From: Aphelocoma coerulescens
Lineage: Eukaryota; Chordata; Aves; Passeriformes; Corvidae
Direction: 5' to 3'
Assembly (NCBI RefSeq): GCF_041296385.1
Contig: NC_091017.1
Span: 12,642,001-12,706,000, forward strand
Length of the DNA stretch: 64,000 bases
In this document: positions 9,909 through 21,794 of the stretch, one piece after another
How the letters are laid out: the number at the start of each line of letters is the position of its first letter
Numbering within the stretch: position 1 is the stretch's first letter
Notes under the pieces: model-generated
Database searches by the model: none
What the model saw: only the letters and a program-made list of their open reading frames with translations
What the model was told of the DNA's origin: nothing
Position numbers and translations under genes: made by a program

Positions 9909-11890
9909 AGGGGACTTAGGCGGCAGCAGCACGGGTAACTGCCGTGGAACTTGCTCCTTTCCCAAGGAGTGAATTCAGCAGGCAGGAGACTCGGCAGCCA
10001 CGCTTGTCTTGCAGCCCCGTTACGACGGGCCCCCGAGCCCCGCGCCCCGCGGCTTGGTTCTTCGCCTTTTCGAACACGCCGTACCTTCGTTCTCCCGGAG
10101 GCGGACGGTCGTCTGCTTCTGGCCCGGAACACTGTGCCCGGCAGCGAAGCGCTTTCTGCGGCAAGCTGCAAAGCGCCCGTCAGATGGCGATGCTGTCTGC
10201 CCGCTCCTTCTCGGCTCGAGTGTACCCCGGCGCACGCTGCCGTCTCGCAAGGGGCAAAGAGCTTCGGTAGACGTCTCGCACCCAGGAGAAAGGTGCCAGG
10301 ACGACACCACGTTCTTCCTCACCCCTTCTCGTGGCCCAGATTGTGGTGCTGCCTTCAAAGCCGTGCGCATTGAAAGACTCCTCCAGCAAGTGCTTCTCCC
10401 CTGGCACACTTCGCTCAGCGAGAGCTGCGTGGGCAGCGTGGACTCAGCGAAACCGAAAGGGTGTTCTTGTAGCTCGAGCTTGTTGGAGAGGATGAAAGTT
10501 TGGTGAGAAGGTTTCCCAGCTATGCAGGCTTGGCACAAAGATCTCGGAATGTAGAAACGTAGCATGAGGTAGAAATGGGAGCAAGTTTTGACAGAGAGTA
10601 ACAGGTGTTTTGCTGAAACACTGATCACTGAGTAACCGAGAAGGCAAAGGTTGGAGATTGAGTTGGAAGGAGATTTTTTTCTCACGATTAGGACAACGGT
10701 ATGTGAGTAGAAACAAGCACCCGTTTTTCACCAAGTAAACAAGTCTCGAGAAGGGCATAAGGAAATAGAAAAACATGTTTTGACCAAAAAGAGGGCTATC
10801 GCAGGCAAACAAGAAATGTCGATGTAGCAAGAAGAAGAAGGATGGGGGGGGTGTCTGAGAATTCTCCGTGGTAAGCTTCAATTGGAACTTGCTTACTCTT
10901 GCGACTGGAGAAGAATGCCTATAATACGGCAGTGCTAGTAGTCATGATAGGCTACAGGCAAATGTAAAGGTATTGGTGTATGGTGCCTATTGCTTGTCGT
11001 GTTTTAAGACACTCAGCAAAGAAAACTATCTAACGCTTTGTAAGTTGAACAGAAAGCGGCTCCAGGCATGCCTGCCAGCTGTAGCTGACAGCTGTAGGGC
11101 TGGCTCTGGATACCCACTCCCTGAAATGCTGTGACTTCGCCTATGCAAGAAACAGCTTTCAAGAGAGCCGCCTGAAGTCCAGAGAGCCCTTCGTGAGCCT
11201 TTTTCCTATGGCGCTGTGGAAAGAAACGGTGCACGCTACACCGTGGGTGCGTGCAGCCTGCTCGAGCAAAAGCGGCAAAGTTCAGTGCCCTCGCTGGGCT
11301 TCCCTTTCGTGCAGACAACGTGAGGCGAAGAAGGAAGCCGCAGAGCAGCGGGCTTGCGTGTGCAGTGCACCGAGTTGCACAAGTCCAGCGAGGGCTCGTT
11401 CACGAGCCGAGCCGGCTGAGGGCGTCCTCGCTTCTGCCAAAGGGAACGCGGAGCCGTAGCGCTTCACCCCCCAGCGTGGAGATAGGCACTTCCCTAGTGG
11501 TTCAGCCTTGCAGAGTCCCTGCAGCTAGAGCTCACCCAGGAGCAGGCGTCAAAGCAGAAGGCCTTCCTAAAGCACCCCTTCTCCAAGCAGCCTCCGGAAA
11601 GGGCACATCACACTGCGGCTCTGCGCCTTTCTTCTAAGACAGACGCCCGGCTATGCTTTCGCGCTCGCGAAAGCTCCTCCTTGGCAGCCTCCAGCAGCTG
11701 CTCTCATGGAGAACGGCCGTAGAAGTCAAAGCCAGTGCTGGGCTGCACCTTCGCCTTCCCCAAGGAAGAAGCAACAGCAAACTCGGAGGTGCACACTGTA
11801 TTTCCCTCCTCCGCTGCGTCCTACATGCATTCGCGTTCTCCGAAACTCGGAGACTGAAGGGAAGGGCAATTGCTTCCCCAGAGAGCTGCA
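9909..11890. repeat. macrosatellite unit 6 (1982 bp)
   Basis: Markers: gactCggcag, gctatgCTttcg (creates the palindrome at 11656-11673) and ggAggtgcacActg. Private variant: G in caagGggcaaag (about 10252). Counterpart of unit 11. Confidence 0.97.
11656..11673. promoter_or_regulatory. perfect CpG palindrome with E2F-consensus word, nine units
   Basis: CTTTCGCG-CT-CGCGAAAG is an 8 bp inverted repeat with a 2 bp spacer and contains TTTCGCGC, a textbook E2F consensus. It is perfect only in units carrying the C-to-T marker (6, 11, 13, 16-21). Other units have a one-base mismatch in the left arm, and unit 1 also loses a CpG in the right arm. Function is not shown. Confidence 0.35.
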
Positions 11891-13869
11891 AGGGGACTTA
11901 GGCGGCAGCAGCACGGGTAACTGCCGTGGAACTTGTTCCTTTCCCAAGGAGTGAATTCAGCAGGCAGGAGACTCGGCAGCCACGCTTGTCTTGCAGCCCC
12001 GTTACGACGGGCCCCAGAGCCCCGCGCCCCGCGGCTTGGTTCTTCGCCTTTTCGAACACGCCGTACCTTCGTTCTCCCGGAGGCGGACGGTCGTCTGCTT
12101 CTGGCCCGGAACACTGTGCCCGGCAGCGAAGCGCTTTCTGCGGCAAGCTGCAAAGCGCCCGTCAGATGGCGATGCTGTCTGCCCGCTCCTTCTCGGCTCG
12201 AGTGTACCCCGGCGCACGCTGCCGTCTCGCAAGGAGCAAAGAGCTTCGGTAGACGTCTCGCACACAGGAGAAAGGTGCCAGGACGACACCACGTTCTTCC
12301 TCACCCCTTCTCGTGGCCCAGATTGTGGTGCTGCCTTCAAAGCCGTGCGCATTGAAAGACTCCTCCAGCAAGTGCTTCTCCCCTGGCACACTTCGCTCAG
12401 CGAGAGCTGCGTGGGCAGCGTGGACTCAGCGAAACCGAAAGGGTGTTCTTGTAGCTCGAGCTTGTTGGAGAGGATGAAAGTTTGGTGAGAAGGTTTCCCA
12501 GCTATGCAGGCTTGGCACAAAGATCTCGGAATGTAGAAACGTAGCATGAGGTAGAAATGGGAGCAAGTTTTGACAGAGAGTAACAGGTGTTTTGCTGACA
12601 CACTGATCACTGAGTAACCGAGAAGGCAAAGGTTGGAGATTGAGTTGGAAGGAGATTTTTTTCTCACGATTAGGACAACGGTATGTGAGTAGAAACAAGC
12701 ACCCGTTTTTCACCAAGTAAACAAGTCTCGAGAAGGGCATAAGGAAATAGAAAAACATGTTTTGACCAAAAAGAGGGCTATCGCAGGCAAACAAGAAATG
12801 TCGATGTAGCAAGAAGAAGAATGGGGGGGGTGTCTGAGAATTCTCCGTGGTAAGCTTCAATTGGAACTTGCCTACTCTTGCGACTGGAGAAGAATGCCTA
12901 TAATACGGCAGTGCTAGTAGTCATGATAGGCTACAGGCAAATGTAAAGGTATTGGTGTATGGTGCCTATTGCTTGTCGTGTTTTAAGACACTCAGCAAAG
13001 AAAACTATCTAACGCTTTGTAAGTTGAACAGAAAGCGGCTCCAGGCATGCCTGCCAGCTGTAGCTGACAGCTGTAGGGCTGGCTCTGGATACCCACTCCC
13101 TGAAATGCTGTGACTTCGCCTATGCAAGAAACAGCTTTCAAGAGAGCCGCCTGAAGTCCAGAGAGCCCTTCGTGAGCCGTTTTCCTATGGCGCTGTGGAA
13201 AGAAACGGTGCACGCTACACCGTGGGTGCGTGCAGCCTGCTCGAGCAAAAGCGGCAAAGTTCAGTGCCCTCGCTGGGCTTCCCTTTCGTGCAGACAACGT
13301 GAGGCGAAGAAGGAAGCCGCAGAGCAGCGGGCTTGCGTGTGCAGTGCACCGAGTTGCACAAGTCCAGCGAGGGCTCGTTCACGAGCCGAGCCGGCTGAGG
13401 GCGTCCTCGCTTCTGCCAAAGGGAACGCGGAGCCGTAGCGCTTCACCCCCCAGCGTGGAGATAGGCACTTCCCTAGTGGTTCAGCCTTGCAGAGTCCCTG
13501 CAGCTAGAGCTCACCCAGGAGCAGGCGTCAAAGCAGAAGGCCTTCCTAAAGCACCCCTTCTCCAAGCAGCCTCCGGAAAGGGCACATCACACTGCGGCTC
13601 TGCGCCTTTCTTCTAAGACAGACGCCCGGCTATGCCTTCGCGCTCGCGAAAGCTCCTCCTTGGCAGCCTCCAGCAGCTGCTCTCATGGAGAACGGCCGTA
13701 GAAGTCAAAGCCAGTGCTGGGCTGCACCTTCGCCTTCCCCAAGGAAGAAGCAACAGCAAACTCGGCGGTGCACTCTGTATTTCCCTCCTCCGCTGCGTCC
13801 TACATGCATTCGCGTTCTCCGAAACTCGGAGACTGAAGGGAAGGGCAATTGCTTCCCCAGAGAGCTGCA
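11891..13869. repeat. macrosatellite unit 7 (1979 bp)
   Basis: Markers: cttgTtcctttc, ggccccAgagcc, cgcacAcaggag, gctgaCacac (12599), a 3 bp deletion before the G tract (about 12820), cttgcCtactc and gagccGtttt. It matches unit 12 except in the middle, where it carries the haplotype of units 13, 15 and 16. Confidence 0.97.
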
Positions 13870-15851
13870 CGGGGACTTAGGCGGCAGCAGCACGGGTAAC
13901 TGCCGTGGAACTTGCTCCTTTCCCAAGGAGTGAATTCAGCAGGCAGGAGACTAGGCAGCCACGCTTGTCTTGCAGCCCCGTTACGACGGGCCCCCGAGCC
14001 CCGCGCCCCGCGGCTTGGTTCTTCGCCTTTTCGAACACGCCGTACCTTCGTTCTCCCGGAGGCGGACGGTCGTCTGCTTCTGGCCCGGAACACTGTGCCC
14101 GGCAGCGAAGCGCTTTCTGCGGCAAGCTGCAAAGCGCCCGTCAGATGGCGATGCTGTCTGCCCGCTCCTTCTCGGCTCGAGTGTACCCCGGCGCACGCTG
14201 CCGTCTCGCAAGGAGCAAAGAGCTTCGGTAGACGTCTCGCACCCAGGAGAAAGGTGCCAGGACGACACCACGTTCTTCCTCACCCCTTCTCGTGGCCCAG
14301 ATTGTGGTGCTGCCTTCAAAGCCGTGCGCATTGAAAGACTCCTCCAGCAAGTGCTTCTCCCCTGGCACACTTCGCTCAGCGAGAGCTGCGTGGGCAGCGT
14401 GGACTCAGCGAAACCGAAAGGGTGTTCTTGTAGCTCGAGCTTGTTGGAGAGGATGAAAGTTTGGTGAGAAGGTTTCCCAGCTATGCAGGCTTGGCACAAA
14501 GATCTCGGAATGTAGAAACGTAGCATGAGGTAGAAATGGGAGCAAGTTTTGACAGAGAGTAAAAGGTGTTTTGCTGAAACACTGATCACTGAGTAACCGA
14601 GAAGGCAAAGGTTGGAGATTGAGTTGGAAGGAGATTTTTTTCTCACGATTAGGACAACGGTATGTGAGTAGAAACAAGCACCCGTTTTTCACCAAGTAAA
14701 CAAGTCTCGAGAAGGGCATAAGGAAATAGAAAAACATGTTTTGACCAAAAAGAGGGCTATCGCAGGCAAACAAGAAATGTCGATGTAGCAAGAAGAAGAA
14801 GGATGGGGGGGGTGTCTGAGAATTCTCCGTGGTAAGCTTCAATTGGAACTTGCTTACTCTTGCGACTGGAGAAGAATGCCTATAATACGGCAGTGCTAGT
14901 AGTCATGATAGGCTACAGGCAAATGTAAAGGTATTGGTGTATGGTGCCTATTGCTTGTCGTGTTTTAAGACACTCAGCAAAGAAAACTATCTAACGCTTT
15001 GTAAGTTGAACAGAAAGCGGCTCCAGGCATGCCTGCCAGCTGTAGCTGACAGCTGTAGGGCTGGCTCTGGATACCCACTCCCTGAAATGCTGTGACTTCG
15101 CCTATGCAAGAAACAGCTTTCAAGAGAGCCGCCTGAAGTCCAGAGAGCCCATCGTGAGCCTTTTTCCTATGGCGCTGTGGAAAGAAACGGTGCACGCTAC
15201 ACCGTGGGTGCGTGCAGCCTGCTCGAGCAAAAGCGGCAAAGTTCAGTGCCCTCGCTGGGCTTCCCTTTCGTGCAGACAACGTGAGGCGAAGAAGGAAGCC
15301 GCAGAGCAGCGGGCTTGCGTGTGCAGTGCACCGAGTTGCACAAGTCCAGCGAGGGCTCGTTCACGAGCCGAGCCGGCTGAGGGCGTCCTCGCTTCTGCCA
15401 AAGGGAACGCGGAGCCGTAGCGCTTCACCCCCCAGCGTGGAGATAGGCACTTCCCTAGTGGTTCAGCCTTGCAGAGTCCCTGCAGCTAGAGCTCACCCAG
15501 GAGCAGGCGTCAAAGCAGAAGGCCTTCCTAAAGCACCCCTTCTCCAAGCAGCCTCCGGAAAGGGCACATCACACTGCGGCTCTGCGCCTTTCTTCTAAGA
15601 CAGACGCCCGGCTATGCCTTCGCGCTCGCGAAAGCTCCTCCTTGGCAGCCTCCAGCAGCTGCTCTCATGGAGAACGGCCGTAGAAGTCAAAGCCAGTGCT
15701 GGGCTGCACCTTCGCCTTCCCCAAGGAAGAAGCAACAGCAAACTCGGCGGTGCACTCTGTATTTCCCTCCTCCGCTGCGTCCTACATGCATTCGCGTTCT
15801 CCGAAACTCGGAGACTGAAGGGAAGGGCAATTGCTTCCCCAGAGAGCTGCA
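13870..15851. repeat. macrosatellite unit 8 (1982 bp)
   Basis: First unit of the second five-unit block. It carries the same diagnostic set as unit 3 (gactAggcag, gagtaaAaggtg, gcccAtcgtgag), 9904 bp downstream. Confidence 0.97.
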
Positions 15852-17830
15852 CGGGGACTTAGGCGGCAGCAGCACGGGTAACTGCCGTGGAACTTGCTCC
15901 TTTCCCAAGGAGTGAATTCAGCAGGCAGGAGACTAGGCAGCCACGCTTGTCTTGCAGCCCCGTTACGACGGGCCCCCGAGCCCCGCGCCCCGCGGCTTGG
16001 TTCTTCGCCTTTTCGAACACGCCGTACCTTCGTTCTCCCGGAGGCGGACGGTCGTCTGCTTCTGGCCCGGAACACTGTGCCCGGCAGCGAAGCGCTTTCT
16101 GCGGCAAGCTGCAAAGCGCCCGTCAGATGGCGATGCTGTCTGCCCGCTCCTTCTCGGCTCGAGTGTACCCCGGCGCACGCTGCCGTCTCGCAAGGAGCAA
16201 AGAGCTTCGGTAGACGTCTCGCACCCAGGAGAAAGGTGCCAGGACGACACCACGTTCTTCCTCACCCCTTCTCGTGGCCCAGATTGTGGTGCTGCCTTCA
16301 AAGCCGTGCGCATTGAAAGACTCCTCCAGCAAGTGCTTCTCCCCTGGCACACTTCGCTCAGTGAGAGCTGCGTGGGCAGCGTGGACTCAGCGAAACCGAA
16401 AGGGTGTTCTTGTAGCTCGAGCTTGTTGGAGAGGATGAAAGTTTGGTGAGAAGGTTTCCCAGCTATGCAGGCTTGGCACAAAGATCTCGGAATGTAGAAA
16501 CGTAGCATGAGGTAGAAATGGGAGCAAGTTTTGACAGAGAGTAACAGGTGTTTTGCTGAAACACTGATAACTGAGTAACCGAGAAGGCAAAGGTTGGAGA
16601 TTGAGTTGGAAGGAGATTTTTTTCTCACGATTAGGACAACGGTATGTGAGTAGAAACAAGCACCCGTTTTTCACCAAGTAAACAAGTCTCGAGAAGGGCA
16701 TAAGGAAATAGAAAAACATGTTTTGACCAAAAAGAGGGCTATCGCAGGCAAACAAGAAATGTCGATGTAGCAAGAAGAAGAAGGATGGGGGGGGGTGTCT
16801 GAGAATTCTCCGTGGTAAGCTTCAATTGGAACTTGCTTACTCTTGCGACTGGAGAAAAATGCCTATAATACGGCAGTGCTAGTAGTCATGATAGGCTACA
16901 GGCAAATGTAAAGGTATTGGTGTATGGTGCCTATTGCTTGTCGTGTTTTAAGACACTCAGCAAAGAAAACTATCTAACGCTTTGTAAGTTGAACAGAAAG
17001 CGGCTCCAGGCATGCCTGCCAGCTGTAGCTGACAGCTGTAGGGCTGGCTCTGGATACCCACTCCCTGAAATGCTGTGACTTCGCCTATGCAAGAAACAGC
17101 TTTCAAGAGAGCCGCCTGAAGTCCAGAGAGCCCTTCGTGAGCCTTTTTCCTATGGCGCTGTGGAAAGAAACGGTGCACGCTACACCGTGGGTGCGTGCAG
17201 CCTGCTCGAGCAAAAGCGGCAAAGTTCAGTGCCCTCGCTGGGCTTCCCTTTCGTGCAGACAACGTGAGGCGAAGAAGGAAGCCGCAGAGCAGCGGGCTTG
17301 CGTGTGCAGTGCACCGAGTTGCACAAGTCCAGCGAGGGCTCGTTCACGAGCCGAGCCGGCTGAGGGCGTCCTCGCTTCTGCCAAAGGGAACGCGGAGCCG
17401 TAGCGCTTCACCCCCCAGCGTGGAGATAGGCACTTCCCTAGTGGTTCAGCCTTGCAGAGTCCCTGCAGCTAGAGCTCACCCAGGAGCAGGCGTCAAAGCA
17501 GAAGGCCTTCCTAAAGCACCCCTTCTCCAAGCAGCCTCCGGAAAGGGCACATCACACTGCGGCTCTGCGCCTTTCTTCTAAGACAGACGCCCGGCTATGC
17601 CTTCGCGCTCGCGAAAGCTCCTCCTTGGCAGCCTCCAGCAGCTGCTCTCATGGAGAACGGCCGTAGAAGTCAAAGCCAGTGCTGGGCTGCACCTTCGCCT
17701 TCCCCAAGGAAGAAGCAACAGCAAACTCGGCGGTGCACTCTGTATTTCCCTCCTCCGCTGCGTCCTACATGCATTCGCGTTCTCCGAAACTCGGAGACTG
17801 AAGGGGCAATTGCTTCCCCAGAGAGCTGCA
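15852..17830. repeat. macrosatellite unit 9 (1979 bp)
   Basis: Shares the G9 tract, gagaaAaatgcc and the 4 bp terminal deletion with unit 4. It also carries gatAactg, otherwise seen only in unit 2, and lacks unit 4's private change at 6119. It is therefore a unit 2/unit 4 mosaic. It also contains the fused 171-codon minus-strand frame (17578-18093). Confidence 0.97.
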
Positions 17831-19812
17831 CGGGGACTTAGGCGGCAGCAGCACGGGTAACTGCCGTGGAACTTGCTCCTTTCCCAAGGAGTGAATTCAG
17901 CAGGCAGGAGACTAGGCAGCCACGCTTGTCTTGCAGCCCCGTTACGACGGGCCCCCGAGCCCCGCGCCCCGCGGCTTGGTTCTTCGCCTTTTCGAACACG
18001 CCGTACCTTCGTTCTCCCGGAGGCGGACGGTCGTCTGCTTCTGGCCCGGAACACTGTGCCCGGCAGCGAAGCGCTTTCTGCGGCAAGCTGCAAAGCGCCC
18101 GTCAGATGGCGATGCTGTCTGCCCGCTCCTTCTCGGCTCGAGTGTACCCCGGCGCACGCTGCCGTCTCGCAAGGAGCAAAGAGCTTCGGTAGACGTCTCG
18201 CACCCAGGAGAAAGGTGCCAGGACGACACCACGTTCTTCCTCACCCCTTCTCGTGGCCCAGATTGTGGTGCTGCCTTCAAAGCCGTGCGCATTGAAAGAC
18301 TCCTCCAGCAAGTGCTTCTCCCCTGGCACACTTCGCTCAGCGAGAGCTGCGTGGGCAGCGTGGACTCAGCGAAACCGAAAGGGTGTTCTTGTAGCTCGAG
18401 CTTGTTGGAGAGGATGAAAGTTTGGTGAGAAGGTTTCCCAGCTATGCAGGCTTGGCACAAAGATCTCGGAATGTAGAAACGTAGCATGAGGTAGAAATGG
18501 GAGCAAGTTTTGACAGAGAGTAAAAGGTGTTTTGCTGAAACACTGATCACTGAGTAACCGAGAAGGCAAAGGTTGGAGATTGAGTTGGAAGGAGATTTTT
18601 TTCTCACGATTAGGACAACGGTATGTGAGTAGAAACAAGCACCCGTTTTTCACCAAGTAAACAAGTCTCGAGAAGGGCATAAGGAAATAGAAAAACATGT
18701 TTTGACCAAAAAGAGGGCTATCGCAGGCAAACAAGAAATGTCGATGTAGCAAGAAGAAGAAGGATGGGGGGGGTGTCTGAGAATTCTCCGTGGTAAGCTT
18801 CAATTGGAACTTGCTTACTCTTGCGACTGGAGAAGAATGCCTATAATACGGCAGTGCTAGTAGTCATGATAGGCTACAGGCAAATGTAAAGGTATTGGTG
18901 TATGGTGCCTATTGCTTGTCGTGTTTTAAGACACTCAGCAAAGAAAACTATCTAACGCTTTGTAAGTTGAACAGAAAGCGGCTCCAGGCATGCCTGCCAG
19001 CTGTAGCTGACAGCTGTAGGGCTGGCTCTGGATACCCACTCCCTGAAATGCTGTGACTTCGCCTATGCAAGAAACAGCTTTCAAGAGAGCCGCCTGAAGT
19101 CCAGAGAGCCCTTCGTGAGCCTTTTTCCTATGGCGCTGTGGAAAGAAACGGTGCACGCTACACCGTGGGTGCGTGCAGCCTGCTCGAGCAAAAGCGGCAA
19201 AGTTCAGTGCCCTCGCTGGGCTTCCCTTTCGTGCAGACAACGTGAGGCGAAGAAGGAAGCCGCAGAGCAGCGGGCTTGCGTGTGCAGTGCACCGAGTTGC
19301 ACAAGTCCAGCGAGGGCTCGTTCACGAGCCGAGCCGGCTGAGGGCGTCCTCGCTTCTGCCAAAGGGAACGCGGAGCCGTAGCGCTTCACCCCCCAGCGTG
19401 GAGATAGGCACTTCCCTAGTGGTTCAGCCTTGCAGAGTCCCTGCAGCTAGAGCTCACCCAGGAGCAGGCGTCAAAGCAGAAGGCCTTCCTAAAGCACCCC
19501 TTCTCCAAGCAGCCTCCGGAAAGGGCACATCACACTGCGGCTCTGCGCCTTTCTTCTAAGACAGACGCCCGGCTATGCCTTCGCGCTCGCGAAAGCTCCT
19601 CCTTGGCAGCCTCCAGCAGCTGCTCTCATGGAGAACGGCCGTAGAAGTCAAAGCCAGTGCTGGGCTGCACCTTCGCCTTCCCCAAGGAAGAAGCAACAGC
19701 AAACTCGGAGGTGCACACTGTACTTCCCTCCTCCGCTGCGTCCTACATGCATTCGCGTTCTCCGAAACTCGGAGACTGAAGGGAAGGGCAATTGCTTCCC
19801 CAGAGAGCTGCA
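17831..19812. repeat. macrosatellite unit 10 (1982 bp)
   Basis: Counterpart of unit 5 at 9904 bp spacing. It has gagtaaAaggtg and the terminal ggAggtgcacActgtaCttcc. Confidence 0.97.
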
Positions 19813-21794
19813 AGGGGACTTAGGCGGCAGCAGCACGGGTAACTGCCGTGGAACTTGCTCCTTTCCCAAGGAGTGAATTCAGCAGGCAGGAGACTCGGCA
19901 GCCACGCTTGTCTTGCAGCCCCGTTACGACGGGCCCCCGAGCCCCGCGCCCCGCGGCTTGGTTCTTCGCCTTTTCGAACACGCCGTACCTTCGTTCTCCC
20001 GGAGGCGGACGGTCGTCTGCTTCTGGCCCGGAACACTGTGCCCGGCAGCGAAGCGCTTTCTGCGGCAAGCTGCAAAGCGCCCGTCAGATGGCGATGCTGT
20101 CTGCCCGCTCCTTCTCGGCTCGAGTGTACCCCGGCGCACGCTGCCGTCTCGCAAGGAGCAAAGAGCTTCGGTAGACGTCTCGCACCCAGGAGAAAGGTGC
20201 CAGGACGACACCACGTTCTTCCTCACCCCTTCTCGTGGCCCAGATTGTGGTGCTGCCTTCAAAGCCGTGCGCATTGAAAGACTCCTCCAGCAAGTGCTTC
20301 TCCCCTGGCACACTTCGCTCAGCGAGAGCTGCGTGGGCAGCGTGGACTCAGCGAAACCGAAAGGGTGTTCTTGTAGCTCGAGCTTGTTGGAGAGGATGAA
20401 AGTTTGGTGAGAAGGTTTCCCAGCTATGCAGGCTTGGCACAAAGATCTCGGAATGTAGAAACGTAGCATGAGGTAGAAATGGGAGCAAGTTTTGACAGAG
20501 AGTAACAGGTGTTTTGCTGAAACACTGATCACTGAGTAACCGAGAAGGCAAAGGTTGGAGATTGAGTTGGAAGGAGATTTTTTTCTCACGATTAGGACAA
20601 CGGTATGTGAGTAGAAACAAGCACCCGTTTTTCACCAAGTAAACAAGTCTCGAGAAGGGCATAAGGAAATAGAAAAACATGTTTTGACCAAAAAGAGGGC
20701 TATCGCAGGCAAACAAGAAATGTCGATGTAGCAAGAAGAAGAAGGATGGGGGGGGTGTCTGAGAATTCTCCGTGGTAAGCTTCAATTGGAACTTGCTTAC
20801 TCTTGCGACTGGAGAAGAATGCCTATAATACGGCAGTGCTAGTAGTCATGATAGGCTACAGGCAAATGTAAAGGTATTGGTGTATGGTGCCTATTGCTTG
20901 TCGTGTTTTAAGACACTCAGCAAAGAAAACTATCTAACGCTTTGTAAGTTGAACAGAAAGCGGCTCCAGGCATGCCTGCCAGCTGTAGCTGACAGCTGTA
21001 GGGCTGGCTCTGGATACCCACTCCCTGAAATGCTGTGACTTCGCCTATGCAAGAAACAGCTTTCAAGAGAGCCGCCTGAAGTCCAGAGAGCCCTTCGTGA
21101 GCCTTTTTCCTATGGCGCTGTGGAAAGAAACGGTGCACGCTACACCGTGGGTGCGTGCAGCCTGCTCGAGCAAAAGCGGCAAAGTTCAGTGCCCTCGCTG
21201 GGCTTCCCTTTCGTGCAGACAACGTGAGGCGAAGAAGGAAGCCGCAGAGCAGCGGGCTTGCGTGTGCAGTGCACCGAGTTGCACAAGTCCAGCGAGGGCT
21301 CGTTCACGAGCCGAGCCGGCTGAGGGCGTCCTCGCTTCTGCCAAAGGGAACGCGGAGCCGTAGCGCTTCACCCCCCAGCGTGGAGATAGGCACTTCCCTA
21401 GTGGTTCAGCCTTGCAGAGTCCCTGCAGCTAGAGCTCACCCAGGAGCAGGCGTCAAAGCAGAAGGCCTTCCTAAAGCACCCCTTCTCCAAGCAGCCTCCG
21501 GAAAGGGCACATCACACTGCGGCTCTGCGCCTTTCTTCTAAGACAGACGCCCGGCTATGCTTTCGCGCTCGCGAAAGCTCCTCCTTGGCAGCCTCCAGCA
21601 GCTGCTCTCATGGAGAACGGCCGTAGAAGTCAAAGCCAGTGCTGGGCTGCACCTTCGCCTTCCCCAAGGAAGAAGCAACAGCAAACTCGGAGGTGCACAC
21701 TGTATTTCCCTCCTCCGCTGCGTCCTACATGCATTCGCGTTCTCCGAAACTCGGAGACTGAAGGGAAGGGCAATTGCTTCCCCAGAGAGCTGCA
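19813..21794. repeat. macrosatellite unit 11 (1982 bp)
   Basis: Counterpart of unit 6 without its private G. It has gactCggcag, gctatgCTttcg and ggAggtgcacActg. Confidence 0.97.
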
